From the NCBI GenBank assembly GCA_963724065.1, contig CAVRTB010000006.1:186001-250000 (forward strand): DNA of 64,000 bases, read 5' to 3'. The stretch comes from DASRIA01 sp963724065. GTDB lineage: Bacteria; Actinomycetota; Thermoleophilia; Solirubrobacterales; JBBDJG01. The translations under genes were made by a program, and so were the position numbers. Positions 32,831-41,580 of the stretch are shown in pieces. The notes beneath the pieces are model-generated. The model had not been told where the DNA came from, ran no database searches, and was given only the letters and a program-made list of their open reading frames with translations. Numbering within the stretch: position 1 is the stretch's first letter; each line of letters starts with the position of its first letter.

Positions 32831-35383
32831 CTACGCGGGGGTCGTGAGACTCGCGTCGATCGCCGCGCGCGCCTGGTCGCGGTCGCCCCGGCCGTCTGGC
32901 CCAGCTGCGTCCGGGCTGCCGTCGGTCTTCGCCAGCGAGGAGGGCCACCACACCTTCGGCCCGATCTGCAGCACGAGCGCCGGCACCAGGACGCTGCGCA
33001 CGAGGAAGGTGTCGAGCAGCACGCCGAACGCTACGACGAAGCCGATTTCGGTGAGGAACACGAGCGGCAGCGCTGCGAGCACCGAGAAGGTGCCCGCGAG
33101 CACGACTCCGGCGCTGGTGATCACGCCTCCCGTGACCGCAAGCGCGCGCAGGATCCCCGCGCGCGTGCCGTGCTTGAGTGTCTCCTCGCGTGCGCGCGCC
33201 ATCAAGAAGATGTTGTAGTCGACACCCAGCGCGACCAGGAAGACGAACGCGAACAACGGCAGCGACGGATCCGAGCCGGGGAAGTCGAACAGGACCTCGA
33301 AGACGAAGTAGCCGACGCCGAGCGCCGCCAGGAAGCTCGCGATCACCGTGCCGATCAGCAGGAGCGGGGCGATCACCGCTCGCAGCAGCACCATCAGGAT
33401 GATGAACACCACGACGAGCACGATCGGCGGGATCACCGTCGAGTCCCACGCCGCCGCCTCGCGGACGTCGAACTCCACCGCACTCGCGCCGCCGACCAGC
33501 GTGCCTTCCGCCGCGCCGTCCGCCGCGTCGCGGATCGGCTCCACGAGGTCGAAAGCTGCCGTCGAATATGGCTGGGGCTCGAGTGTCGCTTGCACGAGCA
33601 CCCCGCGCTCACCCTGCGCCACGGGCCCGGACACGGACTCAACACCGTCGACGCCCTCCACGGCGCTGGTGACCGCGGGAACCGCGGCCTCGTCCGGCAC
33701 GACGATGTCAGCCGGCGCGCTCGCTCCCGCGGGGAAGCTCTCGCTGAGCAGGTCCTGGCCTTCGACGGCCTCCACCTTCGTGCGGTAGCTGTCGTTGGTG
33801 GTCAGATCGGTGGAGAAGAACGCGAGGCCGGCGGTCATCACCAGCAGCACCGCGACCGAGCCGAGCATCACGCGCACCCGGTGTGCGGAGACCACGTCGC
33901 CGACGCGCTTCCAGAACCCCTGGGTCGCATCCGCCAGGTGCTCGTGCCTGACGCGGCGCAGCTCATACGGCTGGAAGACCGCGCGATCGAGCGGGCCGAC
34001 GATCAGCGACGGGATCCGTCCGCGCGTCAGGGCGCGCAGCAATGCGTTGAGGATCACGAGCGGCAGCAGCAGCGCCACGACCAGGCATGCGCCGATCGGC
34101 GGTGCCAGCGCGGTGATGCGCGAGCCCTCGACGATCATCCGCCCGAAGCCGCGGGCCGGTGTCTGGCGTGCCGCGACCCAATCCTCCGTGTGAGGGACAA
34201 ACGGCCAGAAGGCGCGGCGGCCGAAGATCGTCAGCAACGCCGGCAACAAGGTGAGCATCGAGAGGGCCGCGCAGGCCACCCCCATCGCGGCGATCGGCCC
34301 GAGGCCCGCGGTGCCGTTCACCTTTGCGAGCGTCAGGCAGAACAGGGCCGCGATCACGGTGGCGGCCGAGGCGAACACCGCCGGGCCGGCGGAGCGCATC
34401 GCCTCGCGCATCGCCTCGTGGCGATCGGCCGTGCGGTGCAGTTCCTCGCGGTACCGCGCCACGATCAGGAGCGCGTAGTCCGTGCCCGCGCCGAGCACGA
34501 GGATCGACATGATCGAGCTCGACTGCCCGTTGATCGTCACGCCCAGCTCCGAGATGCCGTAGCCGATCGAGCGCGACAAGATCTCCGCGAACATGACCGC
34601 CGCGAGCGGGATGAACAGGAAGATCGGAGAGCGGTAGATCAGGATCAGCAGGACGATCACCAGCGTGAGCGCGGCGAGCAGCAGCGTGCCGTTGATCTCC
34701 TCGAAGACCTTGATCGCGTCGGCTGCATATCCCGCGCCGCCCGTGATCTTCACCTCGAGCCCGCCGCCCGGGTCCGACACGGCGTCGCGCCACGCGTCGA
34801 CCGGGTCGAGGATCGTGTCGCCCTGGCCGTTGCCCACGAGGTACGCGGTCACGATCGCCGCCTTGCCGTCCTGCGAGCAGATCGGGCCGACGAACGGCGC
34901 GTAGCCCCCGGGCTGGCCCGGGACCGGGGTGGTCGGACCGGCACATCCACTGGGCTGTCCGCCCTGCGTGGCGCCGCCGCTCCCAACCTCCTGGCCCCCG
35001 GCGGCGGCCCTCGCGCCGTCCCTGACCACGCCCGGGAAGCGCTCCTGGGTGAGGCGCCTGACGTCCTCCTCGATCTTCTGCCGATCGGCGGGCGTGAGGC
35101 CGGACTCGCGCCGGTAGACGATCACGGCCGGCGCCAGCTCCCCGCTCTGCAGGTCCTCGGTCGCCGTGAGCGCCTTCGTGGACTCGGCGTCGCCGGGCAG
35201 GAACGAGGTCGACTCGTTGTCCTCGGCGTCGGTGAACTTCCCAGGCAGGTTGGCGGGGCCCGCGGCGACGAAGATTCCCACGAGCCACAGGAGAAAGACG
35301 ACCCACTTGGCGCGCGGGCCGGCGACGATGGTGAAGATCGAGCGGCGTTCGGGATTCATGGAGAGGGTTGTTGCATCCGGCAC
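32831..35383 (-). CDS. MMPL/RND-superfamily membrane transporter
   Basis: Large inner-membrane transporter of 850 residues (GTG 35383; ATG 35359 is a likely alternative). Two halves each carry an extracytoplasmic domain and a membrane bundle. The paired motifs GAGTDYALLIVARYREEL near residue 290 and LGVDYNIFLMARAREE near 725 are typical of MMPL proteins. An insert between about 450 and 500 is rich in basic residues. Mycobacterial MmpL proteins export lipids, which would suit the lipid-rich context, but the substrate is not visible here. It converges on the VOC gene. Confidence 0.92.
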   Translation of the reverse strand: MPDATTLSMNPERRSIFTIVAGPRAKWVVFLLWLVGIFVAAGPANLPGKFTDAEDNESTSFLPGDAESTKALTATEDLQSGELAPAVIVYRRESGLTPADRQKIEEDVRRLTQERFPGVVRDGARAAAGGQEVGSGGATQGGQPSGCAGPTTPVPGQPGGYAPFVGPICSQDGKAAIVTAYLVGNGQGDTILDPVDAWRDAVSDPGGGLEVKITGGAGYAADAIKVFEEINGTLLLAALTLVIVLLILIYRSPIFLFIPLAAVMFAEILSRSIGYGISELGVTINGQSSSIMSILVLGAGTDYALLIVARYREELHRTADRHEAMREAMRSAGPAVFASAATVIAALFCLTLAKVNGTAGLGPIAAMGVACAALSMLTLLPALLTIFGRRAFWPFVPHTEDWVAARQTPARGFGRMIVEGSRITALAPPIGACLVVALLLPLVILNALLRALTRGRIPSLIVGPLDRAVFQPYELRRVRHEHLADATQGFWKRVGDVVSAHRVRVMLGSVAVLLVMTAGLAFFSTDLTTNDSYRTKVEAVEGQDLLSESFPAGASAPADIVVPDEAAVPAVTSAVEGVDGVESVSGPVAQGERGVLVQATLEPQPYSTAAFDLVEPIRDAADGAAEGTLVGGASAVEFDVREAAAWDSTVIPPIVLVVVFIILMVLLRAVIAPLLLIGTVIASFLAALGVGYFVFEVLFDFPGSDPSLPLFAFVFLVALGVDYNIFLMARAREETLKHGTRAGILRALAVTGGVITSAGVVLAGTFSVLAALPLVFLTEIGFVVAFGVLLDTFLVRSVLVPALVLQIGPKVWWPSSLAKTDGSPDAAGPDGRGDRDQARAAIDASLTTPA

Positions 35384-35456
35384 TTGGGGTCCGCGGCGGA
35401 CGCGTCAAGGTAGCAACTGCGAGCCTCGGGCCGGGACGCGCACGGCCCCGGCGCCG

Positions 35457-35596
35457 TCAACCCTGATCGTGGATCTCGATCAGCAACTCGATCTCCAGCG
35501 CGAGGTTCACCGGGAGCGAGCTCACTCCCACCACGATCTGCGCAACACGGTCGAGCGAGCCTCGATCTTCGAGTCGCGCGACACGGAATCCACTCG
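35457..35596 (-). pseudogene. RidA/YjgF-like C-terminal remnant
   Basis: The frame ending at the TGA at 35457 reads DRVAQIVVGVSSLPVNLALE then IELLIEIHDQG. This matches the final beta strand and last helix of RidA/YjgF proteins (pattern VGVSxLPxxxxVEIExxxE). Upstream the frame runs into the histidine kinase gene in the wrong frame and no start exists, so only about 35-40 codons remain. The call rests on a short match and should be treated as tentative. Confidence 0.45.
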
Positions 35597-36814
35597 TTAC
35601 CGCGATTCGGGCAGCAGCACGGCGAACCTGGCTCCCCGCTCGCTGCCGTGCTGCACCCGGATCTGCCCGCCGAGGGCTTCTACGATCCGCTTCGCGAGGG
35701 CGAGGCCGAGGCCTGAGCCGCCGGCCGACCGCGCCGCGTCGCCGCGCCAGAACGGCTCGAACACGCGCTCGAGCGCCTCGGGCGCGATCCCTTCTCCCGT
35801 GTCTTCGACGAGCAGCTCGAGCCCGTCCTCGGAGTGGCGCGCGTGCACGACCACAGATCCGTCCGAGGGCGTGTGACGGATCGCGTTCTGAAGCAGGTTC
35901 TGGAGCACTCGCACCAGTCGCGGTGAGCACGGGTAGTCGGTCGTTCCGTCGAGCCTGGTCTCCACGACGAGTCCTTTCTGGCTCGCCTGGGCCTCGCACG
36001 CCGCCAATGCCGACTGGACGACCTCTCCGAGGCGAGCGCGAGCGGTCTCGACCTCGATCGCCCCGGCGTCGAGCTGGACCAGCTCGAAGAGGTCGTCGAC
36101 GAGCTGCGTGAGCGAATCGACCGCGCGCAGCATCTCGCCGCCGTAGCGACGCAACGTCGCCGGGTCCTCGACGACGCCATCGTCGACGGCTTCGACCATC
36201 ACCCGCAGGCTGGCGAGCGGAGTACGCAGGTCATGCGACACGGCTGTCACGAGGTCGCGCCGCTGCTGCTCACTCGCGCGCTCGACGGCGATCGAGCGCT
36301 GGAGCCGCACGGCCATCTCGTCCAGCGTGCCGGCGAGCAGGTCCAGCTCCGGACCGGCATCGAGCCGGCCCACGCGGGCGTCGAGGCGGCCCTCGCCCAG
36401 CGACCCGGCGGTTCGAGTGAGGCGATCGAGCGCCCGCGACGCTCCGCGGGCTGAAACGAGCGCAGCGGCGATCCCCGTCCCGAGCGCGTAGACGAGCAGC
36501 ACCGCGATCAGCTTTGCGTCGTGGCTCGAGATCGACATCAGGGCCACGAGCACCACGAGGTTCGCGAGGCTCACGAGCGCGGCCAGCGCGCCGACGGAGA
36601 CGAAGCGCTGGCGCAGCGAGGCACGCGACAGCAGCCGGGCGCCCAGCATGGTTGCGGCCGTGGTCGTCACGGCAGCGGGGAGCAACAGTGCCGCGAGGTG
36701 CTCGACTTCGCCGGCTTTCATGCCGACCGCGGCGCCCGCCAGAAGGGTCCCGAGCGCGCCCACGGCCACGACCGCTGCAGCTACCCCGACGGCCCTGAGC
36801 CTTCCCGGCGTCAC
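35597..36814 (-). CDS. Sensor histidine kinase
   Basis: Membrane-bound sensor of 405 residues from GTG 36814 (GTGA overlap with the regulator stop; GTG 36841 is in frame). Four hydrophobic segments occupy the first 135 residues with almost no extracytoplasmic loop. Then come a HAMP domain (about 135-190), a dimerisation box with phospho-acceptor His in AVSHDLRTPLASL, and an ATPase domain with NLLQNAIRHT, DTGEGIAPEAL and GGSGLGLALAK. A sensor with only membrane helices often senses lipids or cell-envelope stress; that is inference. Confidence 0.93.
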   Translation of the reverse strand: MTPGRLRAVGVAAAVVAVGALGTLLAGAAVGMKAGEVEHLAALLLPAAVTTTAATMLGARLLSRASLRQRFVSVGALAALVSLANLVVLVALMSISSHDAKLIAVLLVYALGTGIAAALVSARGASRALDRLTRTAGSLGEGRLDARVGRLDAGPELDLLAGTLDEMAVRLQRSIAVERASEQQRRDLVTAVSHDLRTPLASLRVMVEAVDDGVVEDPATLRRYGGEMLRAVDSLTQLVDDLFELVQLDAGAIEVETARARLGEVVQSALAACEAQASQKGLVVETRLDGTTDYPCSPRLVRVLQNLLQNAIRHTPSDGSVVVHARHSEDGLELLVEDTGEGIAPEALERVFEPFWRGDAARSAGGSGLGLALAKRIVEALGGQIRVQHGSERGARFAVLLPESR

Positions 36815-37503
36815 GGCTCGAACCGGTACCCGACTCCCCACACCGTCACGAGCCGCTCGGGGTGGGATGGGTCGCGCTCGATCTTCTCGCGCAACCGGCG
36901 GATGTGGACCGTGACCGTGGAGGGATCGCCCTGGAAGGCGATGTCCCAGACCTCCTCGAGCAGTTGGAGGCGGGTGAGGACTGTGCGCGGGCTGGACGCC
37001 ATCAGATGCAGTAGGTCGAACTCCCGTGGCGTGAGCATCACGCTCTCACCGGCGCGGGTCACCTGACGAGAGCGGGGGTCGATCACCAGCTCACCGATCT
37101 CGAGCACGTCTTCGGCGGCCGGCGCGTCGCTGCCGTTCGCGCGTCGCAGCACTCCGCGCACGCGCGCGACCAGCTCACGGGGCGAGAAGGGCTTGGTCAC
37201 GTAGTCATCGGCGCCCAGCTCCAGCCCGGCGATGCGGTCGTGCTCCTGGCCCTTCGCGGTCAGCATGATCACCGGGGTCGTCGCGCGCGTGCGGATGCGC
37301 CGGAACACCTCGAGGCCGTCGAGCCGCGGCAGCATCAGGTCGAGGACCACGAGGTCGGGGCGCTCGCGATCGAACGCGCTCAGCGCGGCTTCGCCGTCCG
37401 CGGCGCAATCGACCGAGAAGCCGGTGCGCTCCAGATATCGAGATACGACCTCCCGCACGATCGGCTCGTCATCGACAACCAGCACGTGACACGTCTGCTT
37501 CAT
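36811..37503 (-). CDS. OmpR-family response regulator
   Basis: Partner of the downstream kinase, 230 residues from ATG 37503 (GAGGTC just upstream; ATG 37515 also possible). The receiver domain shows VVDDE near residue 10, the phosphorylation Asp in LVVLDLMLPRLDG, and the conserved Lys in DDYVTKPFSPREL. The winged-helix C-terminus has LTPREFDLLHLMA and VTVHIRRLREKIE, ending WGVGYRFEP. The kinase gene overlaps it by four bases. Targets unknown. Confidence 0.95.
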   Translation of the reverse strand: MKQTCHVLVVDDEPIVREVVSRYLERTGFSVDCAADGEAALSAFDRERPDLVVLDLMLPRLDGLEVFRRIRTRATTPVIMLTAKGQEHDRIAGLELGADDYVTKPFSPRELVARVRGVLRRANGSDAPAAEDVLEIGELVIDPRSRQVTRAGESVMLTPREFDLLHLMASSPRTVLTRLQLLEEVWDIAFQGDPSTVTVHIRRLREKIERDPSHPERLVTVWGVGYRFEP

Positions 37504-37567
37504 GACCTCGCTCATCGTTATCCAAGGGTATTGCCGAAAGCTTGCGCCGACGTCACTCTGTGCGGAC

Positions 37568-38845
37568 TCACCAGGGCATTCGCACACCGAGCTGCACGGT
37601 CAGGGCGAGCGCGGCCTGGGCTGCGAGCCACCAGCGCGCCTGCGCCCTGGGCAAGCCACAGGTCGCGAGCATCACCCAGGGCATGAACGGGAGCCAGATG
37701 CGCTCGACCTCGGCCTTCGAGAGGCCGCTCAGGTTGGCGGCTGCGACGGCTGCAAGCGCGCCGCCCGCGAGCAGCCAGGCGGGCCCGCGCAGCTTCGCCA
37801 GCCCTGCGGCCGTCGCCGGCCCCAGCGCGACCGCGAAGGCGGCCAGGTTGGCGAGCAGGAAGTACTCGTACGGGCGGATGCGCGCGATGCTCTGCTCGTA
37901 CTGCTCACGCGTCGCCTGGAGACCGTCGAGCCACCAGAACCCGAGCGCGGCGAAGGTGCCGATCACCGCGGTCGCTGCGAGCGCCCCGACCACCAACGGC
38001 ATCATGCGCCGCCGCGCCCACGCGACCGCGAGCGGGACGGCCACGAGCGCCAGGACCCCGTAGCTGAGCATCAGCGCGACCCCGAACAGCAGGCCACCGC
38101 CGGCGGCGGTGGCGGCGGCGCGCGTTCCCACGCGCCCGGTGGCGAGCACGAGCAGCGCGATCGCCCATGCCGCGATGCCCGCGAACAGCGCGTCCGCGGT
38201 GGTCGCGATCCACAGTGCCGCCGGAGCGAGCACGAGATACGGAGCGGCGCGTCGCGCGCGCTCCTCGCCCGCCACGTCGCGCAGCGCGACCAGCGCGGCG
38301 GGCACGGTCGCCGCGCCTCCTGCGATCACCAGCGCCGCCTCCGGTCCCGCGCCGCCGAGGCCGACCGACTCGAGGCCGGCGAGCGCCAGCACCATGCCCG
38401 GGGGATGGCTTCGCACATGCACGGCATAGGAGTCGATGCGCTCCGTGAAGTGGGTGAGGAAGTCGCCGGCCGAGGTGACCGCGGGCACGTCGTGCAGGTA
38501 GCTCGCCGGGCTCTCGAGCGGGCTCGCGATCGCCGCCCCGCCGCCGGCCAGGGCGAGCGCGAGCGCCCACACGCCGGCCCCCACCATGCCGGCCCACAGG
38601 AGCCGGCTCCACGACAGCGTCCGAGCCGCCAGCGGCGCCGCGTACACGAGCGCTGCGCCGAACGCGACGGCGATCAGCGCCTCCGCGCGTACGTTCAGCT
38701 CGAACACTCCATAGAGCGGCGGCGCCTCGAGCCCGATGCTGCGCTCGGCACCGAGCGCCATCCCCCAGACGAACGCGACCGCGACCAGCGCCGTCCACGC
38801 GGCGATCGCGGGCGCGTGACCGGCCTGGACGAGGGTCCTTTTCAC
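37568..38845 (-). CDS. Polytopic membrane protein, possible GT-C-type glycosyltransferase
   Basis: A 425-residue protein with roughly ten to twelve hydrophobic segments. An extracytoplasmic stretch near residues 120-150 contains YAVHVRSHPPGMVLALAG, and FWWLDGLQATREQYEQSIAR lies near 305-325. HPPG-type motifs and this layout occur in GT-C/polyprenyl-sugar transferases such as the actinobacterial methylthioxylose transferase family, which I recall as the closest match. Assignment to a sugar is not possible. It shares a convergent/divergent neighbourhood with deoxysugar and glycosyltransferase genes at 41-44 kb. Confidence 0.6.
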   Translation of the reverse strand: MKRTLVQAGHAPAIAAWTALVAVAFVWGMALGAERSIGLEAPPLYGVFELNVRAEALIAVAFGAALVYAAPLAARTLSWSRLLWAGMVGAGVWALALALAGGGAAIASPLESPASYLHDVPAVTSAGDFLTHFTERIDSYAVHVRSHPPGMVLALAGLESVGLGGAGPEAALVIAGGAATVPAALVALRDVAGEERARRAAPYLVLAPAALWIATTADALFAGIAAWAIALLVLATGRVGTRAAATAAGGGLLFGVALMLSYGVLALVAVPLAVAWARRRMMPLVVGALAATAVIGTFAALGFWWLDGLQATREQYEQSIARIRPYEYFLLANLAAFAVALGPATAAGLAKLRGPAWLLAGGALAAVAAANLSGLSKAEVERIWLPFMPWVMLATCGLPRAQARWWLAAQAALALTVQLGVRMPW

Positions 38846-38904
38846 GCTGGCCGTCGTGATCGGCGGAAAGGCTTCCGTAACCGCGCCCGTCTACAAACCG
38901 GGAT

Positions 38905-39870
38905 ATGGACGTAGTACTGCTGGGCCTGCTCACCGGCGTCGTCGCGGGGGCCGTGATGGCGCGTGGGCGCCTGTGTATGAACTCCGGGTTGCGGATGGCG
39001 GCTTTCGAGCGCTCGGGCGGTGTGCTGCGCGCGTTCGCGATTGCCGTCGCGTTGCAGATGCTCGCGCTCGCGCTGCTCGTCGCCGCCGGCTTCGAGGTCA
39101 CGCGCGTCGGCACGTTCCCCCTCGCGCAAGTGGTCGGCGGATTGATGTTCGGGGCCGGCATGGCGCTTGCCGGCGGCTGCATCGCCGGCATCCTCTGGAG
39201 GAGCGGGGCCGGGTCGCTCGCCACCGCGATCGCGATCGCCGGCTTCGGCGCCGGCGAGCTCCTGATCCGCGGTCCGTGGGACGGAGCGCGCGAGGAGCTC
39301 GACACCGCAGTCGGGCGGCCCACCGATCAGACGCTGTTCGACCTGCTCGGCGTCGCATACGAGCCGGCGGCGGCGCTGCTCGGCGCGGCGCTGCTCGCGC
39401 TGCTGCTGCGCCGGTCCCGCGTGGCGCTCGGCTGGGGATTGGCGCTCGGGGCGGTCTCGATCGGCGCTTGGCTCACGGCATCCGCGGCGGGCCATGACTA
39501 CGGCCTGGGATTCGTCGGCGCTGCCGATCGCACGGAGCGCGCGCTCTCCGCGGGCGCGCTCGGCGATGTCCCGTTCCCCTTCTACGTCGCCGCCGGCCTG
39601 GTTGCCGGGGCGGCCGCCGTGACGCGATCCCGGCTGCGTCTGCCCGATCGCGCACGCGCTGCGCGCGCGCTCGCGGGAGGATTGGCGATGGGCGTCGGCG
39701 GCACCCTGGCTCATGGCTGCAACATCGGGAACGGGCTAACGGGCATTCCGCTGCTCTCGCTCGGCTCCGCGTGGGCTACGGCGTGGATGGCGGCCGGGGC
39801 GCTGGTGACGTGGGCGCTGGTGCTGCGCCCGTTTCCGGGCTTGCGCGGCCACGAACGCGCGCGAGCCTGA
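38905..39870 (+). CDS. YeeE/YedE-family sulfur-compound transporter
   Basis: Inner-membrane protein of 321 residues with about nine hydrophobic segments. It carries the Cys motifs of the YeeE/TsuA (thiosulfate uptake) family: GRLCMNSG near residue 22, LAGGCIAGILWR near 92 and AHGCNIGNGLTGIPLLS near 270. These cysteines relay thiosulfate in TsuA. Its last 95 bp overlap the 3' end of the small membrane protein on the other strand. A link to the molybdenum oxidoreductase next door (sulfur redox) is plausible. Confidence 0.88.
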   Translation: MDVVLLGLLTGVVAGAVMARGRLCMNSGLRMAAFERSGGVLRAFAIAVALQMLALALLVAAGFEVTRVGTFPLAQVVGGLMFGAGMALAGGCIAGILWRSGAGSLATAIAIAGFGAGELLIRGPWDGAREELDTAVGRPTDQTLFDLLGVAYEPAAALLGAALLALLLRRSRVALGWGLALGAVSIGAWLTASAAGHDYGLGFVGAADRTERALSAGALGDVPFPFYVAAGLVAGAAAVTRSRLRLPDRARAARALAGGLAMGVGGTLAHGCNIGNGLTGIPLLSLGSAWATAWMAAGALVTWALVLRPFPGLRGHERARA

Positions 39871-40303
39871 TCGCGAACACGAGCGCCGACAGCCCGAACA
39901 GCACCGCTGTGATCAGCAGCCAGCGCCCGAAGAAGACGTCGACGTCGAGCCCGGTCGTGCTCTCATAACGGTCGCTGCGACCGAGGATCAGCGGGAACCA
40001 GACCACGAGCGCGAGCGCTGACAGTGCCGCGGGCACCCGCAGGTGGTTCAACGCGGCCACGTGCAAGCGGCCCCCGCGGTCGGCACCGATGCCCCGCCTC
40101 GCGATCAGGTCGAGCAGCGAGTAGAGGGGGAACGCGATCAGGTCGTGCAGGACGATCGCGGCGCCGAAGAACAGCAGGAAGCTCGTGGGCTGGGACTGGT
40201 CGAGCACCTCGAGCAGCACGAAGCCGGCGAACGCGAGGCTCGCCACCACGGCCAGCAGGTGGAGCGCCCCGGCTCCGTACGCGCTCTCGATCCGGCGCCG
40301 CAT
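39776..40303 (-). CDS. Small four-helix membrane protein, function unknown
   Basis: A 175-residue protein with four hydrophobic segments and the motif FGAAIVLHDLIAFPLYSLLD. The C-terminal 30 residues are Pro/Ala-rich and encoded antisense to the YeeE gene. ATG 40303 overlaps the stop of the molybdopterin gene (TGATG), so it is probably its partner subunit or assembly factor. I do not recognise the family. The frame stays open further upstream, but that part is a shadow of the molybdopterin gene. Confidence 0.75.
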   Translation of the reverse strand: MRRRIESAYGAGALHLLAVVASLAFAGFVLLEVLDQSQPTSFLLFFGAAIVLHDLIAFPLYSLLDLIARRGIGADRGGRLHVAALNHLRVPAALSALALVVWFPLILGRSDRYESTTGLDVDVFFGRWLLITAVLFGLSALVFAIRLARVRGRASPETGAAPAPTSPAPRPPSTP

Positions 40304-41580
40304 CAGGCTCGCTCGAACGTCATCGCCGAAACCCACTTCGTGCAGTGCACGCCCGGTAGCGCCGGCACGATCACGCGCGCCGGAAAGCCGTGGTCGAGCG
40401 ACAGGTCGACGCCGTTCACGCGCAACGCCAGCAGCGAGCGGTCGTCGCGCACCTGCCCGGGGTTGAGCGTCGCCTGACGGAAGCCGCCGCGCCGCTGGAG
40501 CGACTCGACGAGGAGCTCGCCCGGGTCGTCGATCCCGGCCATCGCGGCAAGGTCGCGCAGGCGCACCCCGGTCCAGGCCTGGGTCGTGGACCAGCCTTCC
40601 ACGCACGCGATCGGGAGGTCCTCGGTGTGGAGCGGGGCCGCGAGCAGCTCGTCACGCGAGAGCTCGACCTCACGCGCGCCGACCAGCCGCAGGCGCCATT
40701 CCGGGCCCGTCTCGGCAGTCGTGATGCCACGCGAGGAGGCGGTCTTGTTGACCGGGAAGTCGTTCGGCCCGTCCCCGGCAGTGCGCCCGCGCGGGGCGAG
40801 GAAGGCGAGCCGGCGGAAGGGGCCGCCCACGACCTGCCCCGAGGTGGTGATCGCAAGCGCGCCGGCCGCGGCGCCGGTCCATCCCAAGAGTGCGCGCCGG
40901 GAGACGGTCACGGGCCCGGGTGCGACCGCGACCGTGACGCTCGCCTCGGCAGGCTCGGATCGAGTGTGTGCCGCGTCGTCGCGCAGCGGGCGCGTCACAC
41001 CCGCGCGACGGTACGAGCGCGCAACGACCGGGAGCTTCACGATCAGGTGAAACACGAACCCCGCAAGGAAGAGCAGCGCGCCGTAGTAGTGCGCAGGCAC
41101 GAACGAGAACTTCCACGGGTAGTAGATCTGGATGTTGAGGATGCCCGTGAAGAACACGAACAGGCTGCCGCCGACCAGCAGCGCCAGGCTGAGCCGCTCG
41201 AGTGCGTGCGCCACGGAGCGCAGCGGCGGGTGCTCGAACAGTTTGGGCAGGACCGACCAGAGCTTCACGAGCAGGATCGGCAATGCCGCGATCCCCGAGA
41301 CGACGTGCACGCCCTGCGTCGCGACGTAGAGCCAGGCCGGGCTCGTGGGCCAACTGAACAGGTCGATGTCGAATGCCCCGCCTCGCAGGAGGGAGTTGCG
41401 GCCGATCCCCGTGTCGTAGGCCTCGTGGGAGATGAAGCCCGTCAGCGTGCAGATCAGGATCAGCGGAAGCAGCATCGAGCCGAGCGCGGAGGTCAGCCAC
41501 GGCCCCCGGATCGGGCTGCGCCAGAAGTCGCGCCGGAACGGCCCGATCCGGGGCGGAAGAAAGCGAAGGCGGCTGATCAC
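40303..41580 (-). CDS. Cytochrome b561-like membrane domain fused to a sulfite-oxidase-type molybdopterin domain
   Basis: A 425-residue fusion. The first 215 residues hold four or five membrane helices with spaced histidines (TGFISHEAYDTG, YVATQGVHVVSG, VPAHYYGALLFLAGFVFHLI), like a b-type cytochrome. A linker with SRRALLGWTGAAAGALAITT follows. The C-terminal 170 residues form an Oxidored_molyb domain whose Mo-ligand Cys is in LPIACVEGWSTTQAWTGVRL. This resembles YedZ-YedY in one chain, reversed in order. GTG 41580 overlaps the upstream gene by GTGA. Substrate unknown; a sulfoxide or sulfite-like compound is possible. Confidence 0.85.
   Translation of the reverse strand: MISRLRFLPPRIGPFRRDFWRSPIRGPWLTSALGSMLLPLILICTLTGFISHEAYDTGIGRNSLLRGGAFDIDLFSWPTSPAWLYVATQGVHVVSGIAALPILLVKLWSVLPKLFEHPPLRSVAHALERLSLALLVGGSLFVFFTGILNIQIYYPWKFSFVPAHYYGALLFLAGFVFHLIVKLPVVARSYRRAGVTRPLRDDAAHTRSEPAEASVTVAVAPGPVTVSRRALLGWTGAAAGALAITTSGQVVGGPFRRLAFLAPRGRTAGDGPNDFPVNKTASSRGITTAETGPEWRLRLVGAREVELSRDELLAAPLHTEDLPIACVEGWSTTQAWTGVRLRDLAAMAGIDDPGELLVESLQRRGGFRQATLNPGQVRDDRSLLALRVNGVDLSLDHGFPARVIVPALPGVHCTKWVSAMTFERA

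Noticed and set aside
33170..35413. Plus-strand open frame of 747 codons
   Set aside because: Antisense to the MMPL gene, with shadow composition (Arg, Asp, His, Gln repeats) and no motifs.
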